From assembly GCF_000423045.1 (NCBI RefSeq), contig NZ_KE383971.1:72092-136091 (forward strand): DNA of 64,000 bases, in the 5' to 3' direction. The position numbers were made by a program, and so were the translations under genes. Of this stretch, positions 56,497-64,000 are shown in pieces. The notes beneath the pieces were generated by a model. That model searched no databases and was not told the DNA's origin. It saw only the letters and a list, made by a program, of their open reading frames with translations. Each line of letters begins with the position of its first letter. Position 1 is the stretch's first letter. The DNA is from Christiangramia portivictoriae DSM 23547 (GTDB lineage: Bacteria > Bacteroidota > Bacteroidia > Flavobacteriales > Flavobacteriaceae).

Positions 56497-56504
56497 CAAA
56501 TATA
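56497..56504 (-). promoter_or_regulatory. -7 promoter box of the alpha/beta hydrolase-engB operon
   Basis: On the minus strand TATATTTG, a full match, 26 bases before the ATG at 56471. The rest of the 290-base gap to mraZ (56505-56678) holds no further feature that I can name. Confidence 0.5.
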
Positions 56505-56678
56505 GCGATTTCGATACAAGTATAATCATTTTTGATTAACTGCAAGCTCATTTCCGGGAAGTGGGAATAGAAGATTCGAGAAGAAAAAACTACTCAGCGC
56601 TCCACTTTTTCCCACGATTTTTCAAAAGTCTGAATAATAAGGAAATAGAGCTATTTAGAAGGTTTTCAATCACATACG

Positions 56679-56724
56679 GTGGTAAAACTTATCAACATTG
56701 TGGTAGAAAGTGGTAAAATGTGGT
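56679..56724 (+). promoter_or_regulatory. MraZ operator: GTGGT repeats with 10-bp spacing
   Basis: GTGGT occurs at 56700, 56710 and 56720, exactly 10 bp apart, with one more at 56679, 21 bp upstream. MraZ is known to bind direct repeats of TGGGN or GTGGG with 5-base spacers before its own gene. The repeats end 12 bases before the -7 box, where bound protein would block the polymerase. Confidence 0.8.
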
Positions 56725-56735
56725 ATTATTTTCAA

Positions 56736-56743
56736 TATATTTG
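56736..56743 (+). promoter_or_regulatory. -7 promoter box of the mraZ/dcw operon
   Basis: TATATTTG matches TAnnTTTG and lies 18 bases before the mraZ start codon, so the leader is short. The operator repeats overlap its -33 area. Confidence 0.6.
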
Positions 56744-56761
56744 ACTTTGTAAAGTAAGATC

Positions 56762-57232
56762 GTGGTAAATCTCATTGGAACATACGAATGTAAAGTTGAT
56801 GCTAAGGGCCGGTTAATGGTTCCTTCAGCATTAAAAAAGCAATTGTCTCCAATGTTGCAGGATGGGTTTGTCATCAAAAGATCGGTTTTTCAACCTTGCC
56901 TGGAATTATATCCAATGGAGCAATGGAATCTTATGATGACGAAGATCAATAAACTTAACAGGTTTAAAAAGCAAAATAATGACTTTATAAGAAGGTTCAC
57001 GGCCGGTGTAAAAACTGTGGAGGTGGACTCAAATGGACGTCTTTTGATTCCGAAGGACCTGATAGGTTTTGCCGGGATTGAGAAAGAGATCGTCCTGTCT
57101 TCTGCGATCGCCATCGTGGAGATTTGGGATAAGGATAAATACGAAACTGCCATCGGCGGTTCTTCAGATGAGGACTTTGCAAGTCTTGCTGAAGAAGTGA
57201 TGGGAAATGACGACTTCGATGGAATATCATAA
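56762..57232 (+). CDS. mraZ: MraZ, transcriptional repressor of the dcw cluster (GTG start)
   Basis: 156 residues with two AbrB-like halves: DAKGRLMVPSALKKQLSP (near 15-32) and DSNGRLLIPKDLIGFAGI (near 87-104). It starts with GTG, and these first bases are themselves a fifth GTGGT. MraZ forms rings that bind the repeats upstream and repress division and wall genes. Its end overlaps rsmH by 14 bases. First gene of the cluster, as in most bacteria. Confidence 0.95.
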   Translation: MVNLIGTYECKVDAKGRLMVPSALKKQLSPMLQDGFVIKRSVFQPCLELYPMEQWNLMMTKINKLNRFKKQNNDFIRRFTAGVKTVEVDSNGRLLIPKDLIGFAGIEKEIVLSSAIAIVEIWDKDKYETAIGGSSDEDFASLAEEVMGNDDFDGIS

Positions 57233-58115
57233 TCCAGTACTCTTAAAGGAATCTGTAGATGGTCTTGATATCAAGCCAGACGGAGTGTATGTAGATGTGA
57301 CCTTTGGAGGTGGAGGTCATTCCCGGGAGATCCTTAGCAGGTTGGGACCGGCGGGTAAACTATTCGCTTTTGACCAGGACAAGGACGCGCTTCAGAATAA
57401 AATAGATGATGCACGTTTTACGCTCATCAATGAGAACTTTAGGTTTTTAAAAAGATTTCTAAGGTTCTACGGGGTAAAAAAAGTTGATGGCATTCTTGGT
57501 GATTTCGGGGTTTCCTCGCATCAGTTCAATGAAGCTGAAAGAGGCTTTAGTACAAGATTCGATGCCAGGCTGGACATGAGGATGAACCAAGGAGATAAGT
57601 TGAGTGCGTATGAAGTCATTAATGAATACGAAGAGGAGCAGTTGAAGACGTTGTTCTATGCCTATGCAGATTTGAAGAACGCTCCCAAACTGGCCCGAAC
57701 CATTGTCGAGCAAAGAACCAATGGGCCAATTGAGACCAGTGACGAGCTCAAAGAACTTTTAATGCCGCTGTTGTTCCGCGGAAAGGAAAATAAGATCCTT
57801 GCGCAGATCTATCAGGCTATTCGAATAGAAGTGAATCAGGAAATTGAGGTGCTGAAGGAATTTCTTCAGCAAACTGAAGAAGTGATTCGTCCGGACGGAA
57901 GGTTGAGCCTGATCTCCTACCATTCACTTGAGGACAGGCTGGTGAAGCGATACATAAGAAGTGGATTGTTTGAAGGAGAACCGGAGAAAGATATGTATGG
58001 TAATATCGATGTTCCTTTTAAGAAAGCCGGTGGCCTGATTGTGCCAACCAAAGACGAAATAAAGAGAAATAACAGGGCAAGAAGCGCCAAATTAAGAGTG
58101 GCGCATAAGCTGTAA
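57219..58115 (+). CDS. rsmH: 16S rRNA (cytosine-1402-N4) methyltransferase RsmH
   Basis: 298 residues from ATG 57219 (MEYHNPVLLKESVDGLDIKP); an ATG 12 bases earlier adds four residues without similarity. The SAM site is VDVTFGGGGHSREILSRLG (near 25-43); also GDFGVSSHQFNEAERGFSTR and the C-terminal ISYHSLEDRLVKRYI. It methylates C1402 in the decoding centre. Overlaps mraZ by 14 bases. The ftsL-like gene follows after 5 bases. Confidence 0.96.
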   Translation: MEYHNPVLLKESVDGLDIKPDGVYVDVTFGGGGHSREILSRLGPAGKLFAFDQDKDALQNKIDDARFTLINENFRFLKRFLRFYGVKKVDGILGDFGVSSHQFNEAERGFSTRFDARLDMRMNQGDKLSAYEVINEYEEEQLKTLFYAYADLKNAPKLARTIVEQRTNGPIETSDELKELLMPLLFRGKENKILAQIYQAIRIEVNQEIEVLKEFLQQTEEVIRPDGRLSLISYHSLEDRLVKRYIRSGLFEGEPEKDMYGNIDVPFKKAGGLIVPTKDEIKRNNRARSAKLRVAHKL

Positions 58116-58120
58116 ATACT

Positions 58121-58438
58121 ATGAAAAAAGGCTTTTACAATATACTCAAGGCTAATTTTCTAATTAGCGAAGATGCTGTAAAAAACTGGCGGTTCATCGT
58201 CTATTGTACCGTTCTGGCTATCATTATGATCGCCAGTTCTCACAACGCAGAAAAAAAAGTGCACCAGATCGCAAGATTGAGCACAGAAGTAAAGGAATTG
58301 AGAAGTGAGCATATTGAGCGAAGATCAGATCTTATGAAGATCAAAATGGAATCCACTATCACCGAAGCTATGTCGGGTAAAGGTATTGGGCCGTCTGATA
58401 CGCCACCGAACAAAATTAGAGTCATCATAAAAGAATAA
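58121..58438 (+). CDS. FtsL-like cell division protein
   Basis: 105 residues: short cytoplasmic N-terminus, one transmembrane helix at about 25-43 (RFIVYCTVLAIIMIASSHN), then a helical, coiled-coil-like stretch (VHQIARLSTEVKELRSEH) outside. This is the Bacteroidota FtsL-like family, found at this locus in place of the divergent canonical FtsL. It should link FtsB/FtsQ to the PBP. Between rsmH and ftsI, with 5- and 7-base gaps. Confidence 0.85.
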   Translation: MKKGFYNILKANFLISEDAVKNWRFIVYCTVLAIIMIASSHNAEKKVHQIARLSTEVKELRSEHIERRSDLMKIKMESTITEAMSGKGIGPSDTPPNKIRVIIKE

Positions 58439-58445
58439 ACCTTAA

Positions 58446-60437
58446 ATGGCAACAACAGAAAAAAGCATCCTGAATCGTATGTACTTCGTGGCCGGCTGCC
58501 TGTTCCTCTTCGCGATCGCGGTAGGGGTTAAGTTGTTGAATATTCAGTTTGTTCATGGTGAACATTACAAAAGTCTTGCGGAAGAGCGCACCTTAAGAAA
58601 TTTTAAAATTCCAGCCAACCGTGGGAATCTTTATGATTCTAACGGAAATCTTTTGGCTACTTCAGTTCCCAAATATGATATTCGTTTTGACGCTGTAACT
58701 GTTTCAGACAAAAATTTTGAAGAGAATATTGGAGAACTGTCTGCAAAACTCTCTAAAATGCTTGGCCGTTCAGCTTCCTATTACTCTCAGAAATTAAGAA
58801 CAGCTCGTGCCAATAAGCAACGTTATGTGCTAATTGCCAAGAACCTTGGATATTCAGAATACATGAAGATCAAGAGTTTTCCTATGTTCAATCTGGGTGC
58901 TTATAAAGGTGGGATGATCACAGAGCAAAGCACGGTAAGGGAACACCCGCTTGGTAAAATGGGTGAACGAACGGTAGGTTATGAGCGCAGGGACGAGAAC
59001 GGGTATTTTACTCGCGTTGGTCTGGAAGGGGCCTTTAGCAATTATCTAAGAGGGACAGACGGTCGACGCCTGAAGCAGAAAATAGCCAAGGGACAATGGA
59101 AGCCTATTAGCGATAATAACGAAATGGAGCCCAAAGATGGCTATGACGTTATCTCTACCATCGATGTGAACATACAGGATATAGCACATCATTCATTATT
59201 ACGCCAGTTGGAACATTTTGAAGCAGATCACGGGACTGTAGTGGTTATGGAAACCGCAACCGGAGAGATCAAAGCAATGTCTAACCTTGGCCGTACAGAA
59301 GATGGCAACTACTTCGAAAAAAGAAATTACGCTGTTTACGAAGCGCATGAACCTGGCTCCACTTTCAAATTAATGGCCATGGTAGCCGCCCTTGAAGATG
59401 AGGTGGTGGATACCAGCCAGGTAATCGATACAGAGAAGGGGGTGGTTCGGTATTATGGTCGTCCTGTACGCGATTCGCATCATGGTGGTTATGGGGAGAT
59501 TTCAGCGGCGAAAGCATTTGAATTGTCTTCGAATACTGCATTTACAAAAATGATCACCGAGGGTTATAAGAATGATCCTTCGAAATTCGTGGACAGATTA
59601 TATGATATGGGACTTAATGATAAGATTGGTCTTGAAATAAAGGGAGAAGGGTCCCCTCGAATTCCTCATCCTGAAGATAAGTCCTGGAATGGTTTGAGTC
59701 TTCCCTGGATGGCCTTTGGGTATGGGGTGGCTATCACACCTTTGCAAACACTTACTTTCTACAACGCGATCGCAAACGATGGTGAAATGATCAAGCCACG
59801 ATTCATCAAGGCGGTAAAGGATCGGGATAAAGCTATTCTTACGATGGACAAACAGGTGATGAATCCATCTATCTGTTCTCCGGAAACTGCAGCGAAAGTT
59901 CGTGAGATGATGAAAAATACTGTAGAACGCGGTACAGCTGCAAACATATATACAGAGAACTTTTCGATGGCTGGAAAAACTGGAACCTGCCAGACCGAAT
60001 ATTGGATAGAGCCAGGCAGATATATAGCCTCCTTCGCTGGATATTTTCCTGCGGAAGATCCTAAATACTCCTGTATCGTAGTAATCCATAAACCAAACAG
60101 AAGAAAGGGATATTATGGAAATATCGTGGCGGCACCGGTTTTTAAGGATATCGCCAGAAAGATATATACCGATACCCCGGTGATGGATGAGCTGGAGAAC
60201 CTTGAATTTGAAAATGAGGATATCCAATCAGATTTCGATACGTACTATGCGAGCATTCAGAACGAAAAAATGCTAATGCCAGATGTCACCGGGATGCCGG
60301 CTATGGACGCGATCTCTATCCTTGAAAATCTGGGGATACAGGTGCGGTTGAATGGAAAAGGTATTGTAAAAAGACAATCTGTTTCGGCAGGACAAAAATT
60401 AGATAATAACGCCATTGTAAATCTAGAATTGAGTTAA
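58446..60437 (+). CDS. ftsI: Division-specific transpeptidase FtsI (PBP3) with C-terminal PASTA domain
   Basis: 663 residues. Transmembrane helix at about 14-31 (FVAGCLFLFAIAVGVKLL), dimerisation domain with RGNLYDSNGNLLATSVP near 59-75, and the transpeptidase motifs STFK (Ser305, Lys308), SSN (361-363) and KTGT (511-514). A PASTA-like domain at about 600-663 (LMPDVTGMPAMDAISILENL) follows. It cross-links septal peptidoglycan and is the target of beta-lactams. Shares its final base with the murE start. A 209-codon frame opposite is a shadow. Confidence 0.96.
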   Translation: MATTEKSILNRMYFVAGCLFLFAIAVGVKLLNIQFVHGEHYKSLAEERTLRNFKIPANRGNLYDSNGNLLATSVPKYDIRFDAVTVSDKNFEENIGELSAKLSKMLGRSASYYSQKLRTARANKQRYVLIAKNLGYSEYMKIKSFPMFNLGAYKGGMITEQSTVREHPLGKMGERTVGYERRDENGYFTRVGLEGAFSNYLRGTDGRRLKQKIAKGQWKPISDNNEMEPKDGYDVISTIDVNIQDIAHHSLLRQLEHFEADHGTVVVMETATGEIKAMSNLGRTEDGNYFEKRNYAVYEAHEPGSTFKLMAMVAALEDEVVDTSQVIDTEKGVVRYYGRPVRDSHHGGYGEISAAKAFELSSNTAFTKMITEGYKNDPSKFVDRLYDMGLNDKIGLEIKGEGSPRIPHPEDKSWNGLSLPWMAFGYGVAITPLQTLTFYNAIANDGEMIKPRFIKAVKDRDKAILTMDKQVMNPSICSPETAAKVREMMKNTVERGTAANIYTENFSMAGKTGTCQTEYWIEPGRYIASFAGYFPAEDPKYSCIVVIHKPNRRKGYYGNIVAAPVFKDIARKIYTDTPVMDELENLEFENEDIQSDFDTYYASIQNEKMLMPDVTGMPAMDAISILENLGIQVRLNGKGIVKRQSVSAGQKLDNNAIVNLELS

Positions 60438-61903
60438 TGCAGGTTTTAAAAGACATACTCTACAAAGTGAATATCAAATCGGTTTCCGGAGATACCGGGG
60501 TGACCATACGTGATATTCATTTTGATTCCAGAAAAGTTTCTCTAAATGATGTTTTTATCGCCATTCGTGGAAGTCTTAGTGACGGTCACGACTATATAAA
60601 AAATGCTGAAAATCAGGGCGCGCTGGCCATTGTGTGTGAGGAGCTTCCGAAGGAAAAAGTCAACGGCGTCACCTATATTGAAGTTGCAGACTCTAAGAGA
60701 GCCCTGGCATATATTGCAGCTAATTATTACGAGAATCCCTCAGAAAATCTAAAGTTGGTGGGAGTTACCGGAACTAACGGGAAAACAACCATTGCGACTT
60801 TGCTCTATGACCTGTTTACCAAAGCTGGGTTTAAGTGCGGACTTCTTTCTACCGTAAAGATCATGATTGGAGACGAAGAGCGAACTGCTATTCGAACCAC
60901 TCCAGATTCTATAAGTATCAATTCCCATTTAAGTGAGATGAATGATGCCGGTGTGGAATTCTGCTTTATGGAAGTAAGTTCACATGGGATTGATCAGCAT
61001 CGCACAAGCGCTCTAAAATTTGCAGGCGGTATTTTCACTAATCTCTCGCATGATCATCTTGATTATCACAAGGACTTTGCAGAATACCGTAATGTGAAAA
61101 AGAGGTTTTTTGATGAATTACCTGCTTCAGCTTTTGCGCTCACCAATATAGATGATAAGAATGGTGAAGTGATGCTTCAGAATACAAAAGCGAAGAAATA
61201 CAGCTACGCACTAAAATCTTATGCAGATTACCAGGCGCAAATCCTTGAAAATAATTTTACAGGTTTACTTCTGAAGGTGAAAGATCAGGAATTATGGACG
61301 AGACTCATAGGTACTTTTAACGCTTACAATATTCTTGCGATTTATGCTACTGCGGAATTGTTAGGTCTAAAAACCCTGGAAACGCTTCGTATCATAAGCG
61401 AATTGAATTCTGTTAGCGGAAGGTTTCAATATATCATTTCCGAAAGAGAAAAAATCACTGCGATTGTAGACTACGCTCATACTCCCGATGCTCTTAAGAA
61501 TGTTTTGGAGACCATCAACAGCATTCGTACAAAAAATGAAAATCTCATTACAGTTGTAGGTTGTGGAGGTGATCGCGATACTACGAAACGACCTAAAATG
61601 GGACATATCGCATCGGCACTAAGCAGTAAAGTGATCTTTACCAGTGATAATCCAAGAACAGAGGATCCAGATAAGATCATAGAAGATGTGGAAGCCGGTG
61701 TGGAACCACAGAATTTTAAAAAGATTATGAGTGTTACCAATCGCAAGCAGGCCATTAGGACTGCATGCCAGATGGCGACCAATAACGATATCATTCTAAT
61801 TGCCGGGAAAGGTCATGAGACCTACCAGGAGGTGAATGGAGAACGATTTGATTTTGACGATCTCAAAATCGTAAAGGAATTTCTAAAAACTCTGGATAAA
61901 TAA
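60437..61903 (+). CDS. murE: UDP-N-acetylmuramoyl-tripeptide synthetase (meso-diaminopimelate-adding)
   Basis: 488 residues. ATP loop [19 protein letters not shown] near 109-127, [26 protein letters not shown] and the C-terminal [13 protein letters not shown]. The DNPR motif is the signature of meso-DAP-specific MurE, which indicates meso-DAP in the cell wall. It adds the third residue of the stem peptide. Overlaps both neighbours by one base. Confidence 0.96.
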   Translation: MQVLKDILYKVNIKSVSGDTGVTIRDIHFDSRKVSLNDVFIAIRGSLSDGHDYIKNAENQGALAIVCEELPKEKVNGVTYIEVADSKRALAYIAANYYENPSENLKLVGVTGTNGKTTIATLLYDLFTKAGFKCGLLSTVKIMIGDEERTAIRTTPDSISINSHLSEMNDAGVEFCFMEVSSHGIDQHRTSALKFAGGIFTNLSHDHLDYHKDFAEYRNVKKRFFDELPASAFALTNIDDKNGEVMLQNTKAKKYSYALKSYADYQAQILENNFTGLLLKVKDQELWTRLIGTFNAYNILAIYATAELLGLKTLETLRIISELNSVSGRFQYIISEREKITAIVDYAHTPDALKNVLETINSIRTKNENLITVVGCGGDRDTTKRPKMGHIASALSSKVIFTSDNPRTEDPDKIIEDVEAGVEPQNFKKIMSVTNRKQAIRTACQMATNNDIILIAGKGHETYQEVNGERFDFDDLKIVKEFLKTLDK

Positions 61904-63135
61904 TGCTGTATTACCTGTTTAAATTTTTAGAAGATAGATATCAGCTGCCGGGAGCCCAGTTATTTGAGTTCCTGTCTTTCAGATCTGCCATGGCTATTAT
62001 TCTATCGCTGGGAATTTCGACCATCTATGGTAAAAGGATTATTAATTACCTGAGAGCGAAACAAATAGGTGAAAGCGTTAGGGATCTTGGATTAAAAGGT
62101 CAGACTGAAAAAGCAGGCACGCCAACCATGGGAGGTGTGATCATTATCGTTGCGACACTTATCCCTGTGCTGCTGTTTGCAAAACTGGAAAATATCTATG
62201 TAATCCTGTTGATCATTACCACCTTGTGGATGGGAGCGATCGGTTTTCTGGATGATTATATAAAAACCTTTAAAAAAGATAAGGAAGGATTAAAAGGAAT
62301 ATTCAAGGTGATTGGCCAGATTGGCCTGGGTCTAATCGTCGGATGTACCATGTATTTTCATCCGCAGGTGACCACGAAAGAGGTAATCACTGAAACAAAC
62401 CCAACTGAAAATGTGATCGCCAGAGCAGAAGTTGTGGATATGGGTCCGGAAATAAAGGATACCAGTACGACCATTCCTTTTGTAAAGGACAACGAATTTG
62501 AATACTCCAGCCTGATAAGCTGGATAGATGCAGACCTTGTGAACTATGCATGGCTCATTTTTATTCCTATCGTGATCTTTATCGTTACGGCGGTATCAAA
62601 CGGAGCAAACCTGACCGATGGGATCGACGGACTCGCCGCGGGATCTTCAGCTATAATCGTACTCACCCTGGGTATTTTCGCGTGGGTTTCCGGTAACATC
62701 ATTTTTTCAGATTATCTCAATATCATGTACATACCGAGATCTGGAGAAATGACCATTTTCATAACAGCTTTCGCAGGTGCACTGGTAGGTTTTCTATGGT
62801 ATAATACTTATCCCGCGCAGGTTTTCATGGGAGATACCGGAAGTTTGACCATTGGTGGGATCATTGCGGTTCTGGCTATTGCAACTAGAAAAGAATTACT
62901 GATTCCTCTTTTATGCGGAATCTTCCTGGTAGAAAATCTATCAGTGGTGATGCAGGTAGGCTGGTTCAAATGGACCAAGAGGAAATATGGTGAAGGTAGA
63001 AGGATATTTTTAATGTCACCACTTCATCACCATTATCAGAAAAAAGGCAGGCACGAAAGTAAGATCGTAGTAAGATTCTGGATTATTGGAATATTCCTCG
63101 CAATTCTTACCATCGTCACCTTAAAAGTACGCTAG
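61903..63135 (+). CDS. mraY: Phospho-N-acetylmuramoyl-pentapeptide transferase, with a periplasmic insertion
   Basis: 410 residues (E. coli 360). Ten hydrophobic segments; [13 protein letters not shown] near 70-82, DD pair in [15 protein letters not shown] (115-129), [15 protein letters not shown] near 236-250, MGDTGSL and [10 protein letters not shown] near the end. The extra 50-60 residues at about 154-215 (polar, Thr/Glu-rich, ending [13 protein letters not shown]) sit on the outside in the fold. Makes lipid I from UDP-MurNAc-pentapeptide. Starts on the last base of murE. Confidence 0.96.
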   Translation: MLYYLFKFLEDRYQLPGAQLFEFLSFRSAMAIILSLGISTIYGKRIINYLRAKQIGESVRDLGLKGQTEKAGTPTMGGVIIIVATLIPVLLFAKLENIYVILLIITTLWMGAIGFLDDYIKTFKKDKEGLKGIFKVIGQIGLGLIVGCTMYFHPQVTTKEVITETNPTENVIARAEVVDMGPEIKDTSTTIPFVKDNEFEYSSLISWIDADLVNYAWLIFIPIVIFIVTAVSNGANLTDGIDGLAAGSSAIIVLTLGIFAWVSGNIIFSDYLNIMYIPRSGEMTIFITAFAGALVGFLWYNTYPAQVFMGDTGSLTIGGIIAVLAIATRKELLIPLLCGIFLVENLSVVMQVGWFKWTKRKYGEGRRIFLMSPLHHHYQKKGRHESKIVVRFWIIGIFLAILTIVTLKVR

Positions 63136-63136
63136 G

Positions 63137-64000
63137 ATGGAAAGACTGGTCATACTTGGAGGTGGAGAAAGTGGCGTAGGTACTGCCATCCTGGGAAAGG
63201 AAAAAGGATACGACGTGTTTCTTTCTGATAAAGGAAGGATCAAGGATAAGTACCGTGATGTTCTTACAAAACTTGAAATAGATTGGGAAGATGAACAACA
63301 TTCAGAAGAAAAGATTCTCAATGCGAATGTGGTAATGAAAAGTCCGGGAATTCCCGATACTGCTGCGCTGGTTGTAAAGCTTCGGAAGAACGATATTCCT
63401 GTTATCTCAGAAATTGAATTTGCTTCCTGGTTTTCTGAAACTCCCGTAATCGGGATCACAGGCAGTAATGGTAAGACCACGGTGACCAATCTAATTCAGC
63501 ATTTACTGAAGAATGGAAACATCAATTCAGGAATGGGTGGAAATATTGGAAACAGCTATGCGAAAATGGTTGCTGAAGATCGGCATGATTGGTTCGTGCT
63601 GGAGTTATCCAGTTTTCAGCTGGACGGGATCAGCGATTTTAAACCACATATCGCGATCCTGACTAATATAACACCAGATCATTTAGATCGCTATGATTAC
63701 AAATTTGAAAATTATATAGAATCAAAATTCAGAATTACAAAAAACCAGACAGCCGAAGATTATTTCATCTATGATGCAGATGATCCAGTGATCACAGAAT
63801 GGCTTGAGAAAAATTCTGTGAGAGCACAAAAGCTGCCATTTTCGATGGAAAAGAAACTTGAAAATGGCGCTTACTTAGAAGATACAAATATTGTTATAAA
63901 AATAAATAATACCGAGTTCACCATGTCGACATCAGATATATCCCTACAGGGCAAACATAACACCAAAAATGCAATGGCTGCGGCCACCGTTTCGCAGTTG
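63137..64000 (+). CDS. murD: UDP-N-acetylmuramoylalanine-D-glutamate ligase, C-terminal part beyond the window
   Basis: 288 codons to the edge. MERLVILGGGESGVGTAILG begins the N-terminal nucleotide-like domain; ITGSNGKTTVTNLIQHLL near 114-131 is the ATP loop; ELSSFQLDGI and NITPDHLDRY follow, and the C-terminal domain begins with SLQGKHNTKNAMAAA. It adds D-glutamate to UDP-MurNAc-L-Ala. It begins one base after the mraY stop. No stop inside the window. Confidence 0.96.
   Translation, partial: MERLVILGGGESGVGTAILGKEKGYDVFLSDKGRIKDKYRDVLTKLEIDWEDEQHSEEKILNANVVMKSPGIPDTAALVVKLRKNDIPVISEIEFASWFSETPVIGITGSNGKTTVTNLIQHLLKNGNINSGMGGNIGNSYAKMVAEDRHDWFVLELSSFQLDGISDFKPHIAILTNITPDHLDRYDYKFENYIESKFRITKNQTAEDYFIYDADDPVITEWLEKNSVRAQKLPFSMEKKLENGAYLEDTNIVIKINNTEFTMSTSDISLQGKHNTKNAMAAATVSQL

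Noticed and set aside
59598-60227. A 209-codon open frame opposite ftsI
   Set aside because: The plus strand encodes the transpeptidase domain including KTGT; the opposite frame is a shadow.

Overview
The window is a chromosomal segment of a marine-type Bacteroidota, almost certainly Flavobacteriaceae. Evidence: SusC/SusD outer-membrane pairs, the gliding genes gldB and gldC, promoters of the Bacteroidota type (a TAnnTTTG -7 box), no Shine-Dalgarno signals, AT-rich spacers, and flavobacterial variants of L36, DnaG, MraY and FtsL. A Gramella/Christiangramia-like genus is my guess from protein style only. I see no rRNA, tRNA, CRISPR array, insertion sequence or prophage.

Layout. 1-7735 (minus strand): a truncated SusC receptor, a small secreted protein, and a complete SusC-SusD pair. 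8075-25285 (plus): one long translation cluster joining the str, S10, spc and alpha operons (rpsL-rpsG-fusA-rpsJ, rplC to rplO, secY-infA, rpmJ to rplQ). It has a strong promoter at the front, a hairpin/terminator structure between rpsJ and rplC, a second promoter before rpmJ and a terminator after rplQ. 25396-35032 (plus): carA, two secreted or outer-membrane proteins, enolase, a GT5 glycogen synthase, citrate synthase and two guanidino-group-modifying hydrolases, most separated by strong terminators.

35041-46493 is a mixed block: a BCCT transporter, an SDR/DUF2867 protein, MarC, argS, ffh, folD, a DUF1232 protein, an AI-2E-family permease, a VOC protein and an RluF-type pseudouridine synthase. 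46611-49009 is an ECF sigma factor with a probable membrane anti-sigma partner and an outer-membrane protein. 49124-56471 holds dnaG, a response regulator with an altered phosphorylation site, nadE, gldB-gldC, and an operon of an alpha/beta hydrolase, engB and a lipoprotein. From 56762 to the right edge runs the start of the division and cell-wall (dcw) cluster: mraZ, rsmH, an ftsL-like gene, ftsI, murE, mraY and partial murD.

Most of the window is core metabolism, translation and cell-wall synthesis; no defence system or biosynthetic cluster is visible. The observations most worth following are regulatory or concern altered residues: the three-hairpin element between rpsJ and rplC, the 10-bp-spaced GTGGT repeats before mraZ, a candidate autoregulatory ECF promoter, a response regulator with Glu at the phospho-acceptor position, loss of zinc ligands in DnaG and L36, and near-identical 5' ends in two otherwise divergent susC genes.
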